Part shown: one piece after another, positions 54,468-63,430 of the stretch
Layout of the letters: every line of letters begins with the position of its first letter
Position numbering within the stretch: the stretch's first letter is position 1
Assembly (NCBI RefSeq): GCF_013377085.1
Contig: NZ_JACAAX010000017.1
Location: 1 to 64,000 of the forward strand
Length of the DNA: 64,000 nt
Direction: 5' to 3'
From: Rhodoplanes sp.
GTDB taxonomy: Bacteria > Pseudomonadota > Alphaproteobacteria > Rhizobiales > Xanthobacteraceae
The notes under the pieces: generated by a model
What the model saw: only the letters and a program-made list of their open reading frames with translations
What the model was told of the DNA's origin: nothing
The model's database searches: none
Made by a program: the position numbers and the translations under genes

Positions 54468-56237
54468 CTACGGGAAAGCCTTCCCGACCGACTCGAGAGC
54501 CGACCGGACGATGCTCTTCGCCTTGCGGCTGGCGAGCTCCGACGCATAGCGGTGCGCCGCCCAGCGCAGCGCGCCGCCCAGGAACATGCCATCGGTCAGC
54601 GGAAGAAGATCGAGATCGATCATCCGCCCGACGACGGTCGAGGTGCGTGTATCGATCAGCTTCTCGATGGCATCGCGCCGAGCGCCGAGCGGTTTCGGCA
54701 GGTCGCCGTCCTTGATGTCGATCGGCCGCGTCATCGCGTCCGTCAGCGGGATGATGGGCAGACCATCCTTGTCTTCCGGACCGTTGACGGCCTCGGCGTA
54801 CTGCTTCTTATTGTAATCCTTCTCCTCGCTTCGCAGGACCGAGTGCGTGGCGCGGACGACATCCCGGACATGCCACGCGTCGCGCCGTTCCCACGCGGCC
54901 GACGCGTGGTATTCGGCGAACAGCGGATTGGTGTCCGGCAGGGCGAAGCTCCACCGCAGAAACGCCTGCGCGTTACGGCGCCCGAGCAGATAATCGTGCC
55001 GCCGAAACGACTCGTGCAGAAAGCCGCCGAAACCGTCGAGCACCCCGCTCGCGATCGGGTATTTCTCCGCGTCGCGGTTGCCCGCGGACGGACGGATCGG
55101 CGAGATCATGAAGCGCGAGAAGATCTTGTCGTCCGCCGCCTTGGCCAGCTCGTCCGGCTTGAAGCGGGCCTGCGCGATCAGCGTGGACAGAAGCCGAGGA
55201 CCGACATGGATCAGGCTGTCGTTGTCGTCCTTCTCGGGCAGGTGGACGAAATTCGGGAACGGCGCGACCAGAACCACCGCACGCAGCGCGGATTTGCCGT
55301 CCTGGTCATTGCGGCCCTGGTTCGCCAGATGGCGGCGGGCGATCTCCAGCGGCTCGTTGTTGATGGTGCCGCCGTCGACCGCCACGAACGGATAGGAGGC
55401 CTCTTCAAGGACGGCCGCATCCGGGCCGATGGTCTTGAAGCATCGGCTGGCGGGATCGTCGAAGCCGACGAGCTGCGCGTACCGGTAGTCCGTCGGCGCG
55501 CGATCGATGCGGCGCGGTGCGAGGCCGAACGGGAAGGCGCCTGTCGCCAACGCCGCGGTCTTGAACAGTGACCACTCGGGAGTCGAGGTGTCGCGGATAT
55601 CGAGCGCGTGGACGCCGTCCGCAGGCCGACCGGGCATCCCGATCGAGAAGTCGAGATAGTCGCCGTGGTTCAGCGTTCCATAGAGATCTTTCCGCCCGGA
55701 GCCGAAGACCGGGAAGGAATAGGGCACGCCCCGCATGTTGGTGGCGGTCAGCATCACGCGCAGCGAGCGGTCGGCCCCGCAACCGATCCAGTCGCGCTGC
55801 CGCGGCGCGCCCTGAAGGTCGAAAGCGTCCTGGACGATCCTGAGAAGCACGTCGCTGCAGAGCAGCGAGCGGACATGCGCCGTCGGATCGTCCAGGTCGG
55901 TGGTCTCGAGCAGCCTCTCGATCGAGATGTCGGTCACCCAACTGGAATACAGCCGGTTCGCCGGCTTCGGCGGCGGCGCAGCCGCGGGCTGGGCCGCGAC
56001 GAGGTCGTGGAAGGCATGCAAGGCGGCGATCGCCGCCGTCATGCCGCCGGCCGACGAGCCCGCCATCACCGGGATGCGCACGTCGTGGGTGGGGCCGGTC
56101 CAATCCGGCGACGACCTGGCGGCGTAATACGCGTCGAGCGCCTCGACGAAGAAGTCCATGACGCCGGCCGTATAAGCGCCGGCCGAGATCGCGCCCGCCA
56201 TCACGAGGCCGATCTGAAACTCGGGTTTGGTAGGCAT
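54468..56237 (-). CDS. Patatin-like phospholipase
   Basis: A 589-aa lipid acyl hydrolase of the patatin family. The nucleophile elbow is GSSAGG with S62, and the catalytic Asp is D288 in VAVDGGTINNEP. The usual glycine-rich DGGGxRG oxyanion loop is replaced by VMAGAISAGAY at residues 12-22. Length is well above the ~350 residues of the core fold. The C-terminal ~250 residues (HASAAWERRDAWHVRD and onward) are an added domain of unknown type. No signal peptide, so it is cytoplasmic or exported by another route. It follows the amidase gene by 88 bases on the same strand. Confidence 0.87.
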   Translation of the reverse strand: MPTKPEFQIGLVMAGAISAGAYTAGVMDFFVEALDAYYAARSSPDWTGPTHDVRIPVMAGSSAGGMTAAIAALHAFHDLVAAQPAAAPPPKPANRLYSSWVTDISIERLLETTDLDDPTAHVRSLLCSDVLLRIVQDAFDLQGAPRQRDWIGCGADRSLRVMLTATNMRGVPYSFPVFGSGRKDLYGTLNHGDYLDFSIGMPGRPADGVHALDIRDTSTPEWSLFKTAALATGAFPFGLAPRRIDRAPTDYRYAQLVGFDDPASRCFKTIGPDAAVLEEASYPFVAVDGGTINNEPLEIARRHLANQGRNDQDGKSALRAVVLVAPFPNFVHLPEKDDNDSLIHVGPRLLSTLIAQARFKPDELAKAADDKIFSRFMISPIRPSAGNRDAEKYPIASGVLDGFGGFLHESFRRHDYLLGRRNAQAFLRWSFALPDTNPLFAEYHASAAWERRDAWHVRDVVRATHSVLRSEEKDYNKKQYAEAVNGPEDKDGLPIIPLTDAMTRPIDIKDGDLPKPLGARRDAIEKLIDTRTSTVVGRMIDLDLLPLTDGMFLGGALRWAAHRYASELASRKAKSIVRSALESVGKAFP

Positions 56238-56325
56238 CGCTATCTCCGACCCACTTCTTCCGACGCCGGGCGACAGCCGGCGCCCCGGACGATATCCGCC
56301 GCGGCCGGGCCGCGGCGGCGCGGTT

Positions 56326-57882
56326 CTAGCTCGGCTTGGTCACGGTCTCTTTGGCCGGTGGCGTCGGCGAGGCGCCGGCCCACTTCTCCATCTTTCCGAG
56401 AACGCCCCACCCGGTCAGCGCGAGGAAGATCGGCAAGGCGACGCCGCCGACCGACGACAGACCGCCGAGGCCGCCGAGACCGACGAGCTTGAGGATCTCC
56501 GGATTCTGCGCCAGCGCCGCCAGCAGCGTGCCGATGATGCCGAACGCGCTCTTGCGGCCGTCGAGCAGCTTCCCGATCGTCTGACCGAGAGCCCCGTTGA
56601 CCGGGCCGAGCTTGCCGATCACGTCGCCGAGTGGCTTGTCGATACCGCCCGGCGCCAGCATGTTCAGGATCTCGATGATCCTCTTCAACTGGTCCTCCGG
56701 CTGCGGGGCCGCGGCGGTTCCGGGCGTCGGCGCCGACCGGTTCCGGAACGCCTGGAGAAGCTCCGTCACCTGCCGAAGCAACTGGGTCAGATCGTTCTGC
56801 GGCAGCGTCACGGGCGGCGACGTCACGGGAGGGACCGGCCGGTTGAGGAACAGATCCTCCAGGCGGGCCAGCCGATCCGCGATCTCCGCCAGGGAGGAGT
56901 CGCGTCTCGGCCCCTCGGTCGACGGCTCACGCGGCGCCGCGCCGACGAATTCCCAGTCGACCAGCCCTTTTCCGTCGAGGCCGATCATGCGCGCGGCGGC
57001 CGGGGTGAGATCGATGGCGGCCCGGTTGGTCACCGGATCGTTTTCGGCACGCGGGCGGGCCCCCGTTTCCCAATAGCGGTCTTCCGGCCCGCGCGCGCTC
57101 GGGTACCACGGCCCCACGTCGACGATGTCGCACAAGATCGACTTGCCGCCCTTGAAGATCCGGACCTTCGGGCGCGGGCTCGCGAAGCGCGACGGCAACG
57201 CGACGCCGGGCCGGCTCGGCCAGCCGCCCTGCACGTCCCTGTAGGCGACGTTCTGCTCGTCGCCTGCGCCGCCGAATTCCGTCGCGGTGATGTTCAGGAA
57301 GCGGTTCGCGGGCGCGCTCGCGACTCTGGGGACGTCCGCTCGGATCGCCTCCATGGCGGTGCGGACACGGGCGATCACGTCCGCCTTGACCACCTTGCGG
57401 CCCGGGCAAGCATGGTTGTCGCGCGTGCATTCGACGTGGAAGGTCAGGTCGTCCGGATTGAAGCCGAACTTGAGATTGAGCGCCGCGATCAAGAAGACGG
57501 CGTTGTCACGGACAAGCGCGCCGTCGCCGGTGTTGAAGTCCTCGGTGTCGTAGTCCCCGACCATCTCGATGCCGAAATGGGTGCGGTTGAAGCAACGCGA
57601 ATGGACGCCGGACAGCAGCGGATTGGAGAACCAGTTGATGAAGTTGCGCGACACGAACCAGTGCGGGCCGGAATGCCAGCCCTTCTCGTCCTCGTAGTAG
57701 GATTGCAGGTTGCGGATCCGGGCGTCGTGGGCCGGGCCGCTCTCGGCCCATTGCGCGAGCGTCGGCGCCGCGGTGTTGTGGAGCGTGATGCCGCGCGGCT
57801 GCCAGTCGATCCATTTGAGCGAGTTGATGCGCTCGAGCGTCTCCGCTCGGGTGCGCGCGACGCCTTCGAAATCCTTCCACAC
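56326..57882 (-). CDS. N-acetylmuramoyl-L-alanine amidase (PGRP/amidase_2 fold) with DPBB-like and membrane C-terminal parts
   Basis: A 518-aa protein. Residues 25-165 form an amidase_2 domain that would cut the bond between muramic acid and L-Ala; the predicted zinc ligands are H35 (GITLHNTAAPT), H149 (LTFHVECT) and C159 (HACPGR). Residues ~235-320 resemble the double-psi beta-barrel domain found in other wall amidases (VRIFKGGKSILCDIVDVGPW; TNRAAIDLTPAAARMIGL). After a Pro-rich linker and a coiled segment, residues ~405-500 are hydrophobic and Gly-rich (GGIDKPLGDVIGKLG, FGIIGTLLAALA, LVGLGGLGGLSSVGGVALPIF). There is no N-terminal signal, so it may be phage-like, a secreted effector or a membrane-anchored cytoplasmic-side protein. 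Confidence 0.82.
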   Translation of the reverse strand: MWKDFEGVARTRAETLERINSLKWIDWQPRGITLHNTAAPTLAQWAESGPAHDARIRNLQSYYEDEKGWHSGPHWFVSRNFINWFSNPLLSGVHSRCFNRTHFGIEMVGDYDTEDFNTGDGALVRDNAVFLIAALNLKFGFNPDDLTFHVECTRDNHACPGRKVVKADVIARVRTAMEAIRADVPRVASAPANRFLNITATEFGGAGDEQNVAYRDVQGGWPSRPGVALPSRFASPRPKVRIFKGGKSILCDIVDVGPWYPSARGPEDRYWETGARPRAENDPVTNRAAIDLTPAAARMIGLDGKGLVDWEFVGAAPREPSTEGPRRDSSLAEIADRLARLEDLFLNRPVPPVTSPPVTLPQNDLTQLLRQVTELLQAFRNRSAPTPGTAAAPQPEDQLKRIIEILNMLAPGGIDKPLGDVIGKLGPVNGALGQTIGKLLDGRKSAFGIIGTLLAALAQNPEILKLVGLGGLGGLSSVGGVALPIFLALTGWGVLGKMEKWAGASPTPPAKETVTKPS

Positions 57883-58709
57883 GGTTGTCCTCCGATCGTC
57901 TGCAGGTGGACGTCCACGGGCGGCCCCTCGACCGCGGGCATGCGAAAGCCATGCATGTCGGCGTCACCGCCGTTGCCCTCGGATAAGATCGAGCGTGCCG
58001 TATGCGTCAAAAGGTCGTCAGTCGGCCGAGATAGCCGGCGTTAAATAGCCGCAAAGCTCAAACGCCGATGCCAATACCTTCACCCGCCCTCCATCGGAAC
58101 GCGCAATGACAGTCGTGGTGTGGATCGGAATGTTCGGACGTGGAAACGCACCCCCTTCTCGGGCCGCACCGTCGGAGCGTCTGTTCAGACGCCCGAAGTC
58201 GCGACCGTCAGAAACTGGTTGTCACGTCGTAAATTTCGTCGGTGTACGTAAATTTCGTCGGTGTAAACGAGTGTGGCTTCGTGTTCGCCGTCCTGCCGCG
58301 AATTCAGGCGGCAGCGCTCGATGTTTCTGCCGCCCATTATACACGGCCGACGAGAAACCTTCAACTCACGATGGGAAACAAAGCCGGATGCAAGCCGGGC
58401 CGAAGGCGCCTCGGTTTCTCGTGAGATCCCGGATAACGGCTGCGCCGGCGTCGGACGGCCGTGCGCGACGCGCGTCAAATTACCGTGACAGGATGTGACG
58501 CGGGCGAAGCCGGCACCGGCACATCGCGAGCGGTTGCGCCCCCGCTCGCACCGGTCCCGGATCACCGAGCCGATCAGCCGCGAACCCCACGCACACTCAA
58601 TGGATGCGTCTCGGGGGTGGCCCACCCCGCCGCGGCCACGACTGCATCTCCGTGCCGGCGCCCTTGGCGACGGCGCGGCTCGCCTCCGCCTGCCCGACGC
58701 GCTGCCGCC
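57883..58709. other. Long intergenic region between amidase and torA
   Basis: About 830 bases with no supported gene. It contains two 19-base tandem repeats at 58228-58265 in a patch that is AT-richer than its surroundings (58205-58400), and an AATTACCGTGACAG fragment at about 58480 that resembles the repeat at the right window edge. The rest is GC-rich without recognisable structure. Confidence 0.5.
58228..58265 (+). repeat. Two 19-base tandem repeats
   Basis: CGTAAATTTCGTCGGTGTA occurs twice, head to tail and identical. The AT content contrasts with the surrounding GC-rich DNA. It could be an operator pair or remnant of mobile DNA, but no adjacent gene start explains it. Confidence 0.75.
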
Positions 58710-61157
58710 TCACGCCTTGGGCGCGTCGAAGGCCGTCACGGCCGGCAGCGGCCCGGTGAACCTCTCGATCTCGACCAGGGCCGTATGGGCCGCGCAGGCC
58801 TGCCCGAGCTTCGAGCTCGGCACGTCCTGGGTGAGCTGGTTGGCCGAGCCGTACTTGTCGAGCGTGCCGAGCTTGCCCGGCTCCATCGGATCGTACCAGG
58901 AGCCCTCGCAGAACCGCACCACGCCCGGCAGCAGGTCGTCGACCACCCGGGCGCCGGCGAGCGACTGGCCGCGCGCGTTGAACACCCGCACGACGTCGCC
59001 GTCCTTGATGCCGCGCCTCTCGGCGTCGGCCCGCGCGATCTCGATCGGCTCGCGGCCCTGCACCGTGGAGATCTTGCGGATGTCCGAATTGTCCATCTGC
59101 GAGTGCAGACGATATTTCGGATGCGGGCTGATCATGTGCAGCGGCCATTTGGCCGTGGCGGCGGTGGTGCCGAGCCACTCCTTCGGGGCGATCCACACGG
59201 CGTGGCCGGGCAGGCCCTCGTAGCCCATCTTCTCGATCGCGGTGGAGAAGATCTCGATCTTGCCGGACGGCGTGCCGAGCGGCTCGACCGCCGGGTCGTC
59301 GCGGAACGCGCCGTGGCGCACCCACGACTTCGCCTTGTCGGAAACCGGGAACTCGACCGCGTCGCCGCTCTTCCAGAACGTGTCGAAGTCGGGCATGTCG
59401 ACGCCCTTCTTCTTGGCGTCGACGACGGCCGCCGTGTAGTAGCTGCGGATCAGCTCCATATCGTCCTTGCGGCCGAACTCGGCCCCGTAGCCGAGCTTTT
59501 CGGCGAGCGCCGCGGAGATCTCGTAGTCGTTGCGGGCCTCGCCGACCGGCTCGATCACCTTGTGCATCGGCACGATGTACTGCCGCGAGTACTCGCCGCC
59601 CCACTCGATGTCGTTACGCTCGAACGGCGTCGTCGCCGGCAGCACGATGTCGGCGAAGCGGGCCGTCGTCGTCCAGAACGGCTCCTGGATGACGATCACC
59701 TCGGGCTTGCGCCACGCCGCGATCAGCTTGTTGCGGTCCTGGTGATGGCTCAACGGATTGCCGCCGCCCCACAGGATCATGCGGATGTCCGGATAGGTCA
59801 GCTTGCGGCCGTTGAAGTCGAGCTCCTGACCGGGATTGAGCAGCATGTCGGCGAGCCGCGCGCAGGGAATGCGCGGCGGCATCTTCTCGGGCGGCTTGCC
59901 GGCCGTCAGCGCCGTCAGCCCGCCGGCGGTGGCCTGCGGCGCGCACGAGCTCGAGTAATGATAGCCGAAGCTGATGCCGCCGCCCGGCAGGCCGATCTGG
60001 CCCAGCATGGCGGCGAGCGTCACCAGCGCCCAGTAGGTCTGCTCGCCGTTCTCGGTGCGCTGGATCGACCAGCCGGCGACGATGAAGGTGCGCTTCTTGG
60101 CCATCTGGCGGGCGAGGTCGCGGATGGTGTCCGGTTCGATGCCGGCGATCTTGGCCGCCCAGGCGGCGTCCTTCGGCTGGCCGTCGCTGGCACCGGTGAG
60201 ATAGGGCACGAACTTGTCGAAGCCGACCGTGTAGTCCTTCAGGAATTTTTCGTCGTGCAGCTTCTCGCTGTAGACCGTGTGGGCGAGCGCCAGCGCGATC
60301 GCCGTGTCGGAGCCCGGCCGCGGCGCCACCCATTGGGCGTTCAGATACGACGCCGTCTCGGTCTTCTTCGGGTCGATCACGACGGTCGGGGTGCCCTTCT
60401 TCTTGAACGCCTCGAAGGCCTGGAAGCCCTGGTGGTCCGGCGGGGAGTAGCCGATGTTGAGCGTCACCATCGGGTCGGCGCCCCACACCACCAGCATCTC
60501 GGCGGCCTGCACCATGCCGGGCCAGGCCGATTGCGGGGCGTAGACCTCCATGTTGCCGAGCACGCGCGGCAGGATCGCCTGGGCGGCGCCGGTCGAGTAG
60601 TCGCCGAGCGGAGCCGAGTAGCCGCCGTGCAGGTTCATCAGCGCGGCCAGCGCGGCGCGCGGGTTCTGCATGCGGCCGGAGCTCTTCCAGCCGAGATCGC
60701 CGACGAAGAAGCTGGCCGGCCCGAACTCGGCCTTCACGCGCTTGAGCTCGCGGGCGACGAGGTCGAGCGCCTGGTCCCAGGAGACGCGCACGAACGCCCC
60801 GGTGCCGCGCTCGGCGGTGTCACTCTTGTGGCCCTTCTCCAAAAAGCCCTTGCGCACCATCGGATACTGCACACGGCTCGGCGAGTAGACGAGCGAGGGC
60901 GTCGCCTCGATCATCGGCAGCACCGGGTGGGGATCCTTCTCGAACGGCAGCGCCTTGACGAAGCGACCGTTCTCGACCACGGCCCGCATCACGCCCCAAT
61001 GGGTGGCGGTGAGCACCCCGGGCGCGCTCGCGGCGACGGCACGACCGGCGAAGGGCGCGGACCCGACTGCGACGCCGAGCCCGATGGCTGCGGTGCCTTC
61101 CATGAAGGTGCGGCGAGAGACGCCACGGCGACGTGCGGTTTCGAGATGGATTGTCAT
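58710..61157 (-). CDS. torA: Trimethylamine-N-oxide/DMSO reductase catalytic subunit (TorA/DorA)
   Basis: A periplasmic molybdenum enzyme reducing TMAO or DMSO as terminal acceptor in anaerobic respiration (815 aa). The Tat signal is RRGVSRRTFMEGTAAIG. No N-terminal iron-sulphur cysteine cluster is present, as expected for the TorA/DorA/BisC group. The Mo-coordinating serine is probably S188 in GDYSTGAAQ. Other family segments are VGDLGWKSSGRMQNPR, SPHPKYRLHSQMDN and the C-terminal GDVVRVFNARGQ. The start at 61157 (MTIHLETARRRG) gives the right signal length. It is divergent from torC. No torD chaperone or torSTR genes are seen nearby. Confidence 0.93.
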   Translation of the reverse strand: MTIHLETARRRGVSRRTFMEGTAAIGLGVAVGSAPFAGRAVAASAPGVLTATHWGVMRAVVENGRFVKALPFEKDPHPVLPMIEATPSLVYSPSRVQYPMVRKGFLEKGHKSDTAERGTGAFVRVSWDQALDLVARELKRVKAEFGPASFFVGDLGWKSSGRMQNPRAALAALMNLHGGYSAPLGDYSTGAAQAILPRVLGNMEVYAPQSAWPGMVQAAEMLVVWGADPMVTLNIGYSPPDHQGFQAFEAFKKKGTPTVVIDPKKTETASYLNAQWVAPRPGSDTAIALALAHTVYSEKLHDEKFLKDYTVGFDKFVPYLTGASDGQPKDAAWAAKIAGIEPDTIRDLARQMAKKRTFIVAGWSIQRTENGEQTYWALVTLAAMLGQIGLPGGGISFGYHYSSSCAPQATAGGLTALTAGKPPEKMPPRIPCARLADMLLNPGQELDFNGRKLTYPDIRMILWGGGNPLSHHQDRNKLIAAWRKPEVIVIQEPFWTTTARFADIVLPATTPFERNDIEWGGEYSRQYIVPMHKVIEPVGEARNDYEISAALAEKLGYGAEFGRKDDMELIRSYYTAAVVDAKKKGVDMPDFDTFWKSGDAVEFPVSDKAKSWVRHGAFRDDPAVEPLGTPSGKIEIFSTAIEKMGYEGLPGHAVWIAPKEWLGTTAATAKWPLHMISPHPKYRLHSQMDNSDIRKISTVQGREPIEIARADAERRGIKDGDVVRVFNARGQSLAGARVVDDLLPGVVRFCEGSWYDPMEPGKLGTLDKYGSANQLTQDVPSSKLGQACAAHTALVEIERFTGPLPAVTAFDAPKA

Positions 61158-61358
61158 GACGATCTCCTGGCGCCGGGCATCGCCCATCGGCGACCGGCAG
61201 CGCATGCGGATAGAGCGGACCCATCGGTCCAGATTCCAGCACACGCCTCGCCGACGAGCGTGTACATACCGCTGAATACCTATTGAATTCACAAGTGCTT
61301 AGGCGTTTATCTCATGGTCAGCGCATAAGAAAATCTTTTGGCGCAGCGGTTCCCTCTG

Positions 61359-62510
61359 ATGCCTTCCTCCGCGACACGGGCTTCGATCCTGCTCGGCCTG
61401 GTTGCCGGCCTGGCGCTGGCTGCGGCCGCGGCCGGCATCGCCTGGTTCGGCGCCGTCCACACCGGCACGACGGCGTTCTGCGTGTCCTGCCATTCCATGC
61501 AGACTCCGTATGCGGAGTATCGGAAGTCGGCGCATTTCTCCAACAAGTCGGGCGTGCGGGTCGGCTGCGCCGACTGTCACGTGCCACGCGCGCCGCTGGC
61601 CTTCGTCGCCGCCAAGCTCGCTGCCACCAAGGATCTTTGGGGCGAGCTGACCGGCGTGCTCGACACGCCGCAAAAATTCGCGGCCGCCAAGCTGGCGATG
61701 GCGCAGCGCGTCTGGGACGCCATGGCGGCGTCGGATTCGCGCGAATGCCGCGCCTGCCACGCCTACGACGCGATGACGGTCGACGCCCAGCGCAAGGACG
61801 CCAAGGCCCAGCATCCGCGGGCGATCAGCAAGGGCGAGACCTGCATCGCCTGCCACAAGGGGCTGGTGCACGCCTATCCGGACATGGGGCCGATCACCGA
61901 GCGCGCCAAGGCGGCGCTGGACCGGATGGTCGGCAGCATCCCGGCCGGCAGCACGGTGGTGCGCACGCTGGAGATCAAGCCGGTGTTCACGGCCGCCGAC
62001 GGCGAGACGACGGCGGCCCGGGTCCTGCCCGGGGCGCCGCTGGCGCTCGTCGGCATCGAGGGCCCGATGGCGCGGGTGCGGATCGCCGGCTGGCGGCAGG
62101 AGGGGGCCGAGCGGGTGATCTACGCGGCCGTCGGCAAGCGGATCCTGGTGGCCTCGCTGGTGCCCGCCATGCTGGATCGCCTCGACACCACGGGCGAGGC
62201 GGTGACGCTTCCCGACACCGGGCAGACCTGGAGCCCGGCCTCGCTCGAGGCCTGGCTGCCGGTCGCCGACATCACGGCCGACTCAGACGCGCTGTGGGCC
62301 TACGCGTCGACTCTCTATGCGGTGAACTGCGCCATGTGCCACGCCGCCCCGCATGTCGACGAGTTCAGCGCCAACGAATGGCTCGGCCAGTTCCGCTCGA
62401 TGGTCGAGCAGGCCAATCTCGGCCGCGAGGACCGCGCCCTGGTGCAGACCTGGCTGCAGCTCCACGGCCGCGACGCCGAGGGCGCGGCCGCGAGCGCCGC
62501 CGCGCACTGA
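61359..62510 (+). CDS. torC: Pentahaem c-type cytochrome TorC/DorC
   Basis: Membrane-anchored cytochrome of the NapC/NirT family that takes electrons from quinol to TorA. The 383-aa protein has an N-terminal anchor at about residues 9-30. Four haem sites lie in the NapC-like part: CVSCH (C41), CADCH (C70), CRACH (C130) and CIACH (C162). The C-terminal TorC-specific domain carries a fifth, CAMCH (C324). Five haems separate it from plain four-haem NapC. The ATG at 61359 is favoured, although a TTG at 61338 is in frame. It is divergent from torA, with 201 bases between the starts for shared control. A TorR/DorR box was not identified. Confidence 0.92.
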   Translation: MPSSATRASILLGLVAGLALAAAAAGIAWFGAVHTGTTAFCVSCHSMQTPYAEYRKSAHFSNKSGVRVGCADCHVPRAPLAFVAAKLAATKDLWGELTGVLDTPQKFAAAKLAMAQRVWDAMAASDSRECRACHAYDAMTVDAQRKDAKAQHPRAISKGETCIACHKGLVHAYPDMGPITERAKAALDRMVGSIPAGSTVVRTLEIKPVFTAADGETTAARVLPGAPLALVGIEGPMARVRIAGWRQEGAERVIYAAVGKRILVASLVPAMLDRLDTTGEAVTLPDTGQTWSPASLEAWLPVADITADSDALWAYASTLYAVNCAMCHAAPHVDEFSANEWLGQFRSMVEQANLGREDRALVQTWLQLHGRDAEGAAASAAAH

Positions 62511-62594
62511 GCGGCCGGCCGCCGGGACGCCACAGTGGGGTGCGACGGAGCGCGAGCCATCCGCCGCCTCGCCGTTCCGTACGGGAGCCCCCGC

Positions 62595-63128
62595 ATGCCC
62601 CCCGATCCCGATGCCGATTCCGTGCCCGCCGATCCCGTCACCCTCCGGCCGGCGACGCCCGCCGACGCGGCGGCGCTCGACGCGCTGCTGGCCGAGAGCT
62701 ACCCGACGCTGCTGGCCGGCCACTACGACGCCGAGACGCTCGCCCGCGCGCTGCCGCCGATGACGCGCGCCAATCCGGGCCTGCTCGCGGCCGGCACGTA
62801 CTACGTGGCGGCGACGGCGGGCCGCATCGTCGCCTGCGGCGGCTGGACGGCCGAGCAGCCCGGCACCGGCACGGTGGCGGCCGGCGAGGCGCACATCCGT
62901 CACTTCGCCGCCCTGCCGGCCTTCACGGGCCGCGGCATCGGCACGGCGGTGCTGGCCCGCTGCATCGCCGAGACGACGGCGCGCGACCTGACCACCCTCA
63001 CCTGCTTCTCGACCCTCAACGCGGTGCCGTTCTACGCCCGCTCCGGCTTCGTCGCGCTCGGCCCGCTCGCCGTGACGCTGGCGCCGGGCGTGGTCTTCCC
63101 GGCGGTCCTGATGCGGCGGACCGGCTGA
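62595..63128 (+). CDS. GNAT-family N-acetyltransferase
   Basis: A 177-aa acetyl-CoA-dependent acetyltransferase. The N-terminal strand VTLRPATPADAAALDALLAE is typical of GNAT, the acetyl-CoA loop is FTGRGIGTAVLARC (pattern R/Q-x-x-G-x-G/A), and NAVPFYARSGFVAL forms the C-terminal Asn/Tyr region. The N-terminal ~18 residues (MPPDPDADSVPADPV) are a variable acidic tail. The acceptor substrate cannot be read. It lies 84 bases after torC and may be carried on its transcript. The base composition changes sharply just after this gene. Confidence 0.85.
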   Translation: MPPDPDADSVPADPVTLRPATPADAAALDALLAESYPTLLAGHYDAETLARALPPMTRANPGLLAAGTYYVAATAGRIVACGGWTAEQPGTGTVAAGEAHIRHFAALPAFTGRGIGTAVLARCIAETTARDLTTLTCFSTLNAVPFYARSGFVALGPLAVTLAPGVVFPAVLMRRTG

Positions 63129-63430
63129 GCCGCGCCGGAGCGCTCAAATTACGGTAAATTACGAAACTACGGAAATTACGGTGACAGGAAATTACGAAAT
63201 TACGGTGACAGTGCACTAAACTGACGGGCGAATGGATTTTCGCGTTGCGGCGTGACAGCCCCCTGAATTGAAGCACGCCCGTCGACCCTCCAGCACGCAA
63301 AGCAGATCGCGCTGGAACGAACCGAGTTAAGTGCACTGTCACCGTAATTCCCCGAGTTAAGTGCACTGTCACCGTAATTCGCGTAATTCGAGTTAAGTGC
63401 ACTGTCACCGTAATTCGTGAAAATTTCAGA
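63129..63430. repeat. Decayed REP-like repeat array
   Basis: Three direct copies of the 27-base GAGTTAAGTGCACTGTCACCGTAATTC unit lie at 63324-63350, 63354-63380 and 63390-63416, with unequal spacers (3 and 9 bases). An inverted partial copy ATTACGGTGACAGTGCACT is at 63199-63217, and degenerate AATTACG fragments fill 63148-63198. The unit ends have an inner palindrome GTGCAC. Irregular spacing, mixed orientation and no conserved ~30-base spacers exclude a CRISPR array. Similar AATTACGGTGACAGTGCAC sequences are, from memory, associated with REP/RAYT-type elements. Confidence 0.75.

Noticed and set aside
58461-61286. 941-codon open frame opposite torA
   Set aside because: The composition is typical of an antisense GC-rich frame, and torA on the other strand has a Tat signal and the Mo-serine motif.
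61158-61358. FNR-like or TorR-like box between torA and torC (TTGAATTCACAAG)
   Set aside because: The half-sites are six bases apart instead of the eight between TTG and CAA expected for FNR, and no CTGTTCATAT-type direct repeats were found.
63129-63430. CRISPR array at the right edge
   Set aside because: The 27-base units are separated by only 3 and 9 bases, one copy is inverted, and no cas gene is present.
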